From positions 87,172,001 to 87,236,000 of the forward strand of contig JBITNC010000001.1 in the NCBI GenBank assembly GCA_050084985.1: a stretch of 64,000 bases of DNA, in the 5' to 3' direction. This document shows, in pieces, positions 56,150-64,000 of this stretch. A model generated the notes under the pieces. That model was not told the origin of the DNA, searched no databases, and was given only the letters and a program-made list of their open reading frames with translations. Made by a program: the position numbers and the translations under genes. Position 1 is the stretch's first letter. Each line of letters starts with the position of its first letter. The stretch comes from Nageia nagi. Its lineage: Eukaryota; Pinophyta.

Positions 56150-57917
56150 ATTTTTAAAATAATGATTACTATATTTTTATGAAAGTATTGAACTTATTAC
56201 AAGTTTAAATTCAATTATAACCTTAAGAAAGGGACATATTTTGTTCAAAATAATAATTATAATATCCTTAACACACTTTTTTTTAAATGACAAGCCATAT
56301 TATGTTAATATTAAAGTAGTTTTATACAAAAAAGGGGTGGGTAGAATTTTTACACCCCAAAAAGGCACATTGACCGAGATATACGAGTTAGGTAACATTA
56401 TAACAACACTAATCAAAATAAAATTGTGGCCACTAGAATCACATGTCAAAACACAAGCATCATAGTCCACATCATTACAATTTAGGTGAATAAGTTCAAA
56501 ATTCTTTGTTATGTGATCATATTGCCACTCGCCAAAGGAGGATGTGGGGATATTTCAACCCTTATCATTAGAGTAATGAATTTCCTCCCCATGATGATTA
56601 TCATGAGCACTTGTGGGAGTGATGGTAGTATTACCCCATCCAGCTACTACTTTAGAAATTGTAAGACACACATCCTAGTTTGAGGTATGATAGGAAATGC
56701 TCCCTCCATAAGCATTGGGGTGTTTTCGATTGAGAGGTGGTTACAACCAATGTCTTCCCTTTGGTGGAATCATAGGCGAGAGTGTGAACTACGTTGGGAG
56801 CGAGAATGTGACTATGAATATCCTCGAGGTAGTGCATTTGGAGGGACCCTACTCATGGTGCATGGAGTATTCCCCCAATGATCTATAATGTTTCAAAGGT
56901 GTTGTAGTATCTCCATATTAACCTTATTAACATGAAAAATGATTTGCAACCAACAATATTAAAAGATATTATATTCATCAACAAGAGAAAAATAAAGAGA
57001 GTCATCTTGCTAATTAAACACTACTTTGTTGCAAATTTTTTGAAGGTGAAAAAAAAGTGATAATATGAAAAATATTCTACATAATACCAAGATATTCAAA
57101 GAAATCAATAGGATCACTTAGAATAACATGAGGCTAGGAAAAGGAACTAAGTATGAAGAATCGAAAAAAGGAAAGAATTCATTTCCATGCTAATTTAGCT
57201 TGTCTACAATTCTAACAAGGATACATAAAATCTTTCAGATCCCCACCAAAATATAGGTAGGATTTTCTACACCTAGATATTTTAAACGTTGTCCTAGTGG
57301 TAGACCTTGATGCATAATGCTCAAGGTAAAAAATCCTATTTGGGTTCTAAGCAAGGGACCCAATCCATTTTGAACTGAGTACTCCACTTTAAAGGAGAGG
57401 AAATAAGATCCCATCTTTCATTAAGTGAACTACCCATTGGAAAATGGGGATAAAGCCAATTATATCTAATATAGGCTTTATATTACAACAATGGAACATT
57501 TTTAGGCTAAAACCAATTGACCACCATGGTCTCTAAAAATGCTTAAATGATTTACAACAAATAGAGAAAGGAATTTGATAAATCACCACATCATAAGTAT
57601 CCTTATCTTCTAGTTTGAGATTGTAGAAATGCTTAAAAGTCTCCAATGGAATCCAATCCCTAGTATTATTAGAATAAAAATTTGAGATTAAAAAAAATGT
57701 TTATTAAAAGAATCTCTTAGCTCTTATCCATTGAAATTTTCCAAGCGGTTAACCTCAGGAAGTCATTATAGGATACCAGTAAACATTGATAGTGGAAATA
57801 GAGGCTCCTACTCATTTTTCTAAATGTTTCCAAATGATCCATGGTTCAATGTATTACCATGATTTCCAAATACTTTTGATAATAAAAGAACTTGCAATTT
57901 TAATGGGAATTAGGGTG
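56150..57917. other. non-coding duplicated DNA, no gene recognised
   Basis: Counterpart of 35646-37349. No domain recognised on either strand. Confidence 0.45.
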
Positions 57918-57961
57918 GTAAGAATGGCTTGTAGACTAAGGCCTTGTCAAACTTTCTTACT

Positions 57962-58465
57962 TGTTGGAATGTATAATGCATTATTGTAAAGGTTATATTA
58001 AATCTTCTATATAAATTCACTAATACTTAAGGGTATCATTTGATACCTTAAGTATTTAAGTGAATATGATAATGTAACTTTTCCTAGACTCCATGTCATG
58101 AGCATGCCCTTGGGTAAAAGGATGTGCATGTCATGCTTTTGTACATTGGATAAAAGGGTGATCCAAAGAGAGATTTTGGCCTATAAATAGAAGTCTCCCT
58201 CTTTGTGATTACATACCAATTGTGGAGTAAAGTTATGATATAGGATAGAAGTGTAGGAGTTAAGATTAGGAGAATTGTAAGAGAGTTGTATTTGTGATTG
58301 AAGTAAAGATCTAATTAGTGGATGTACTCCTAGTTGGAGGAACCACTTTACATCTTGAGTTACATTGTGAGATTGTCTTATTTGTGAAATTGTTAGATGT
58401 GAATGAGAGCTTTTATATGATCTTGGTAGTTTAAGATTGTTCTTGTTATAGTTCAATTCTCCTAT
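57962..58465 (+). repeat. 5' LTR of copia B
   Basis: 504 bp, starts TGTTGGAATG and ends TTCTCCTA (CA mutated to TA). Inverted repeat at about 58026-58054; TATAAATA at 58182-58189. Confidence 0.88.
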
Positions 58466-58467
58466 TT

Positions 58468-58479
58468 GGTATCAGAACA
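58468..58479 (+). promoter_or_regulatory. tRNA-iMet primer-binding site of copia B
   Basis: TGGTATCAGAAC, one mismatch to TGGTATCAGAGC, two bases after the LTR. Confidence 0.85.
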
Positions 58480-59200
58480 CCTTGGAAGCTCCACTTCACA
58501 TCCTTGGTGTGGAAGCTCTTCTTCATTCCTCAATTTACTCTTCATTGTGAGGTAAAATCAAGAGAAGGCATAATGTCCTTCATTTTGTATTTTAGGCTTA
58601 TTTTGCCAATGATACTAACATATTTTGATTCATGTGTTAACAAAGGCCCCTCTCTCCTCATGCCCTCACATTTGCTTAAGGTGGCTTGCAGATCTCGTGT
58701 GAAAGCCATGGTTTGCTTGAGATGGCTTGTAGTTTTTTTTGTGAATGGAACCTTTGACCTATAGCCACCTGCTCCACAATTGTGATAGTGAACGATTAAC
58801 AAAATTATGTCACTTTCTATGGTAGTGGAGGGACTCAAACATAGAACCTCACGATCCTCTTTTGCTAAGCTATCATGCTGGTGGGTCCCTTCACTTCATG
58901 ATGGTGCTCTCATCCCATGACTTCACACAGGCTCATTTTGAGTGCCCATTTGTTTGTTGAAACCCTAACATCCTCTCAAATTTTTTTCATTATTCTCTTT
59001 CACATGAGTCCTCTCTACCACAGTCACTTCCACCGTGTCTAGCATGTTCATCACTTGACCCATCTCCTCTACATATTTTTTGCCTGCTATGGGGAGTAAT
59101 CCTTTGGCTACTACTATTGCTAAAAAATGAATTCATATGCTAGTGTTGGAATCACATTTATTGAAGGTTTGGACTCCACTGTGCACTTTGGAGCCCGTTC
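58480..59200 (+). mobile_element. leader of copia B, first part, no gene
   Basis: Matches the leader start of copia A in places. No coding region seen. Confidence 0.5.
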
Positions 59201-59224
59201 CTACCCTTTTGTAGGGAAATTGGT

Positions 59225-59720
59225 CTCCACAAACTTGAACTTTTATCTGCCTCATCCTCTCAACATCACTCCAGAAGTAACCGATAGCTTGATGAAAGGC
59301 CCAAGGTCCATGTACATTTCTCTAGAAGTCACTCCATGTGATCAAGCACCCTCCCCATATAATATACAAAAACATGCTAATGAGAGATAGCCACATTGGC
59401 AAGTTGAGAGTTATGGAAGCTCCCACAATGCCCATTTCTAGCTTTTGAATGAAAAGCCAACTCAACACTATATTCACCATAAATGATGCCCTTGACATCC
59501 ATGTAATCATTGCTTTTTTGAGCTATGACTATAGATACCTCTAAAGAGGAAGCGAAGATGCATACCTAATATGCATTGGGATGAACCAAATTGTGAGTTT
59601 GCTTGACATTTGAGCTATGTCCTCACTTTGCCCCATCAACCTCAACATTAGAGTTGCAAAGAAGTAGATTGGAAGCATTCATTTCTTATTTAATTCTCTC
59701 AGGAGCATTCATTCTTTCCA
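59225..59720 (-). pseudogene. captured fragment of a MATE (DTX) transporter gene, antisense in the copia B leader
   Basis: Minus-strand fragments in order: YFFATLMLRLMGQSEDIA near 59680, WFIPMHI and PL-RYL near 59590-59530, then an open block 59510-59322 with ITWMSRASFMVNIVLSWLF, KLEMGIVGASITLN and GCLITWSDF, then in another frame MDLGPFIKLSVTSGVML near 59300. These follow the order of transmembrane segments of plant MATE efflux carriers, which export metabolites by proton or sodium antiport. No intron is visible in this part. Stops and frame changes make it dead. Copia C has no counterpart in its leader. Confidence 0.65.
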
Positions 59721-59879
59721 TATGAATACTCAAGATGGAGGCAACATAACCACTTGCAATTTAATCATCTATTGCACCTACCACCATTAATTGCTTAGAG
59801 TGGAGTGTGGGTTTCTCCCATAAAGTTAATTCTTATGTAGGAAGTATGGAAGGTTAATGATGATGCATTTAATTAGTCT

Positions 59880-61300
59880 TGAATTTTTATTTTTTTTCTT
59901 TTTTTAAAAGGGGGGATAACTTAAATATTTTAGTTAAAATTATCTTGCAAAATTTTTTAAGTAAACAAGACAAGAGAACAACTTTTAACTTACATAGGCA
60001 ATTTTAGAGAAATTATTTTTCTTCAATGCTTAGAAGTATTTTTAGCATCATTGGTTACTAAGTGCTATAAATTAAATTGCATAATTCCTTTTTTATGATT
60101 AAAGAAATTATGACCATTTTACTTAGGTATTTTTTTACCTTGAAGTAAAAAATGCAATTACTTAAATTTTTTTTAAGTATTTATCATATTACTTTAAGAT
60201 CAATTTAAGTAACAAGGGGGAATTTTTTATGAAGTTTTTTACTTAATTTTAGATCTTTGGTGCACTATTAATGAATAGAGTTATGCAATTTTTATTTCCT
60301 TTATGCAAAGTTAATGAATAAACTTGTGCAAACTATGAAAATGATGCATGTTATTCCTTAAGTAAAGTTAATGAACGAACTTATGCTTAGTACTTAAATT
60401 TTTTAAGTCAAATAATGCATGCTTAAAATCTTAAGTTATGATGCAATCTACTTCTTATGCAAGAAAGGACTTGTGCAAAATTAGGAATGATGTAAAGGTG
60501 TCCTTTAGGGGTTGGTAAACAAAACCCATTGGACACTTAGGTTTCAAATTTTGAATGGATGATGTTTTAACTTATGCTATTTTATTTCATGTTTTGTAAT
60601 TTGATTTATTTGCTTATGTAAATAAAAATACAAATATTGATATGAGCAACCCCTTAAAATGAATACATCCACATGTACATTCTACAACATGACTTGTTTA
60701 GGGAGCCATGAGGTGAGGATAGGTACACTAGAGCCTTTAAGTCTGATGATCCAAGTGGTGAAAAGTTTGTACTTCTTAATTGCCCCTAAGTCCTCTGTTG
60801 GTCTAGATATAACTCTCTTAGGTGGATAGGCATGTGTGTAGTGATACCACATGTCCATAGGACTATTTAGTGATTATCCTGATAACTTAGGAGGAAAACT
60901 TGAAACCTAATCAAGATTAATAATTTGGTCGATTCAATAAACATTGAAACCTTAAAAAATAGCTAGTACTTCTTCTTGTGAGAGTATATTGCTACCCAAG
61001 GGGAATTGGTTGAGGATTGGTAGTACTTGGGCTCCTCTTATGTGGGAATCCAAGTGAAGGCCTAATTTTTAGATAAGAAAATAAGCATCAACAATGTCAC
61101 TCTACATCTATGGTTCTTGAGATGAGAAATGTATCTGGGTACATGGGTTATTATTTGAATTGTAAAATATTTGCACTTATGAATCAAATCAAGCATGCCT
61201 TTAGTGTTAAATGTAGCATGTATTATTTACTTGGTTAAAACTTAACATTTAATGTTGTTTATTGAACCACATGCTTATTATTTCATATTTTTGTGTATTA
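59880..61300 (+). mobile_element. leader of copia B, second part, no gene
   Basis: AT-rich, with ACTTAA/TTAAGT words. The stretch 60.5-61.15 kb is the counterpart of 4.1-4.7 kb in copia C. No coding region. Confidence 0.55.
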
Positions 61301-64000
61301 AATAGAAGAATCTTCTTTACCTAAACACATACTTGATGGTTCCAACTATGGTATTTGGGAATCTTAGATAAGAGTTGAATTGCAAGCAAGGAAGCTTTGG
61401 TAAATAGTGAATGAGAACCTTGTACCTCCTATAGGTGAGAAGGAACTAGAGGCTTTCAACATAAAAAATGAGTTGAATTGGCAACCTTTATGATTTACCA
61501 TGTAGTTTCAAATGATGTGCTCCTGATAATATCAACCTTGATAAAGAAAGCATAGGATAAGATTAAGCAAATATACCTTGGTTCAAATTTTTTAAGAAGG
61601 TTTACCATTCTTCAAAATTTGCTTCAATCTTGTCAAAGGGAAGATGAAAATGTGGCTATCTACTAGAACAAAATTATTGACCTAAAAACTTATTGCTTGT
61701 GGGTGCAATTAGATCAATGATGAGTTCATGGTCTTTATCATTCTTCAAAGTTTAGAAACTTTTTAATAGTTATAGAAATAATGCTTGATGAAGAAGAAGA
61801 AGTCTTCTCCCTTGAGAACCTTTATAGGCTCCTATTGAAGCATGAGGAAACTCTTATCCATGATTTACTCTTTTCCATCTAATTGGATTGATGATTATGG
61901 TTGCACTAATCACCTATGCTTTGAAAAGGAAAAGTTTGAAAACTTTTACAAGTATAAGATGCGATTATGATAGGTGATATCTCTACCCTTGAATTCCAAG
62001 GAATTAGGAGTGTGCTAATTCATGAGAAGATTATTGCCAATGTTCTCTTTGTTTCTAAGCTTAGGATAAACCTTCTTTCTATGATCCAAGTTACTAAAAA
62101 TAAGGGGTACTCATTTTGAGTTTGACTCTTAACCCTAGTGCATTAAGAAAGAACTTGCCACTTTGTTTAAAGGATCTGTGAAAGATAACCTCTACATTGT
62201 AGATCAAGTTCCATCAAAGATGTGTCTTCTAGTGTGTGTTCCAAAGGTAATCTTTGACACCATCATTTAGGGCACCTTAACCATAAAAGTATTCAAATCA
62301 TGAAATACCAAGAACTTATAGAAGGTTTGCCTTCAATTTTTTCTTTGATTGGTCTATGTGAGAAGTGCATTCTTAGTAAGATGCATAGATAAAAATTTGA
62401 AAAGGATAAGGCAATAAGAGCATCTGAACCTCTTCAACTTGTGCATTTAGATTTGATGGGTCCATTTCAGATTAAGTTGCTTGGAGGAGCATCTTACATC
62501 TTTACCTTCATTGATGACTTTAGTAGGATGACCTTTGGGTATCTACTTGAGCACAAGGATCAAACCTTTGAAAGTTTTAAAGTTTTAAGGTCTTTGTTGA
62601 AAATTAGACTAACCTTAGAATCAAGATGTTGAGATTATATAATAGGGGAGAATATAATAGCAATAAGTTTAATGACTATGGTGCTAAGTATGGAATCAAG
62701 AGGTAGTTTATGATTCCTTTCACTCCTCAAAAGAATGGTGTTATCGAAAGGAAAATCAAAATAATTATGGAGATTGATAGATGCATGTTGGGTAGTCTTC
62801 CTAGTTTCTTATGTGGCAAAACTGTGAGTTTTGCTATTTACACCTTGAATAGGTGTCCTACAAAAATTATTCAGAGTAAAACTCCTTTTGAGGCTTGATC
62901 TGGAAGAAAATCTAACATTTCACACCTTAGTTTGTTTAGCTATGAAGCATTCTCCTACATTATTTCTGAGAAAAGGAAAAAGTTGGATAAAAGAGCTAAA
63001 ATATGCATCTTTATAGATTATGATAGTTAGCATAAAGGTTACAGGCTCTACTTTTCAACCTATAAAGTAGTATTCATTTCAAGGGATGTAAAATTCAATA
63101 AAATTCCTAAAGAATTTGCTTCTAATGAGAATTTTGATAATCTAAAGGACTCTTTAGTTGCTCCTAACTGGTTGGATATTGATATAGATAAGTCACCACA
63201 GGAATAAAATTCTCCAACACAAAGGGTAACAAGGAGCATGACGTTGAACAAATCCTTAATTACCAAGATTGACAACAACCATGAGCCCTCAACCTTCAAA
63301 GAAGCTTCTAAATGAGTGTTGTATGGAAGCCATGAAAGTGGAGTTTGAGGTGCTTATGAAAAATAAAACTTGGGACTTAATTCCTTATCTCAATGATAAG
63401 AATGTGATTGGTAATAAGTGGATCTACAAGGTCAAGTTTAATTTAGTTGGAGATATTGAAAAATACAAGGCAAGGTTAGTAGCTAAAGGTTTTGCTTTGA
63501 AATACAATGTACATTATGAGGAAACCTTTGCTCCTATGGCAAGGATGCCTACTATAAGAGTTATCCTTACTCTTTCTACAGCTCAAGTATGGAGAGTTTT
63601 TCAACTTGATATCAAGAGTGCATTTCTTAATGGTGACTTGGATGTGAAAATATTCATGAATCAATAAAAAAGGTTTATTATGGAAGGTAAAGAATCGTTT
63701 GTGTGCAAGGTAAAGAAGTCATTGTATGGACTTAAGCAAGCACCTTGATCTTGGTATAGAAATATTTCAAGGTACTTTATAGACATTAGATTCTCCAAGT
63801 GTTTTTTTGACTCTAATGTATATGTGCTCAATCAAGAAAAAGATGTGGTATTGATTCTCTTTTATGTGAATGATCTTTTGATTACTAGAAATAATGATGA
63901 AATCATTCAAGAGTGCATATCCAAACTTAAGGCAACATTTGAAATGACTGATCTTGGTCTCTTGCACTACTATCTTGGAAGGCAAGTGTATCAATACAAG
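61301..64000 (+). pseudogene. copia B gag-pol remnant, truncated by window
   Basis: Gag begins as IEESSLPKHILDGSNYGIWE, with ATA where ATG would stand, so the start codon is lost. UBN2-type gag words follow, then protease (DDYGCTNHLCFEKEKF at 61890; D-Y-G in place of D-S/T-G), GAG-pre-integrase HLGHLNHKS near 62270, integrase (HLDLMGPFQ, FIDDFSRMTFGYLLEHKD, open 62441-62632), and RT from 63269 (NKWIYKVKFN, KARLVAKGFA, FQLDIKSAFLNGDL, SLYGLKQAP). The catalytic box reads YVNDLL instead of YVDDLL. It runs off the window at LGRQVYQYK. Several stops; dead. Confidence 0.85.

Larger units (their letters stand above)
52194..57949 (+). other. segmental tandem duplication, copy 2
   Basis: Homologous to 29997-37354. 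It lacks the SINE and the 2.9-kb insertion, and carries one more round of the 1.4-kb AT-rich repeat. Its right end (57918-57949) supplies the empty site for the composite insertion. Confidence 0.88.
57962..64000 (+). mobile_element. Ty1/copia element B, 3' end outside window
   Basis: 5' LTR 57962-58465, primer-binding site TGGTATCAGAAC (58468-58479), a leader of 2.8 kb with a captured MATE gene fragment, then gag and pol up to RT at the window end. The left flank is TTACT (57957-57961). Same family as A, C and D. Confidence 0.88.

Noticed and set aside
1-64000. CRISPR array, tRNA, rRNA or bacterial/organellar genes
   Set aside because: Tandem repeats here lack CRISPR-like spacers, and no tRNA or rRNA signature words were seen; spliced plant genes and plant retrotransposons show nuclear DNA.

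Overview
This window reads as nuclear DNA of a seed plant with a large, repeat-rich genome, possibly a gymnosperm; that last point is an inference from the heavy nesting of old LTR retrotransposons, and no marker names the species. It is AT-rich and almost entirely transposable-element DNA. The one clear host gene sits in a GC-richer, CpG-retaining island at about 27.8-30.5 kb.

Layout. 1-1360: 5' end of a minus-strand Ty1/copia element (D), apparently inserted into the pol of a second minus-strand copia element of the same family (C, to 7302). 7303-14560: decayed minus-strand Ty3/gypsy element of Tat type, with gag, RT, an extra RNase H and integrase remnants. 15193-21124: copia element A (plus), with both LTRs, a primer-binding site, a polypurine tract and a perfect 5-bp target duplication (AATGA). 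21.1-28.1 kb: AT-rich DNA with a direct repeat, a related minus-strand LTR and a decayed LINE reverse-transcriptase tail. 28509-30530: a GT31/DUF604 (Fringe-related) glycosyltransferase gene. Its first intron is built from a 72-bp tandem repeat that copies the splice donor, and its last coding exon carries a frameshift.

The 3' part of this gene plus about 4-6 kb downstream is tandemly duplicated (copy 1 from 29997 to 37354, continuing at 52162-52193; copy 2 52194-57949). Comparing the copies gives filled/empty-site evidence for a SINE (31800-31915), a 2.9-kb insertion (32.7-35.6 kb) and a large composite insertion (37355-52161). The composite is nested three deep. A coding-free LTR element with three LTRs (LTR-int-LTR-int-LTR) is interrupted in its third LTR by a minus-strand element that encodes only a zinc-knuckle Gag-like protein (41403-51452, TSD GGATG). 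That element is in turn interrupted by a Tat-like element with 945-bp LTRs (43981-50802).

The innermost element is the most interesting object. It has gag but no recognisable pol. It carries, in antisense, an intron-containing plant-mobile-domain (PMD) gene with its own TATA box, a 42-bp minisatellite in its 3' region, and a dispersed family of 16-bp inverted repeats located in both LTRs, after gag, in the antisense gene's intron and upstream of the antisense promoter.

57962-64000: copia element B (plus, runs off the window), whose long leader holds an antisense fragment of a host MATE transporter gene. No tRNA, rRNA, CRISPR or organellar gene was recognised.
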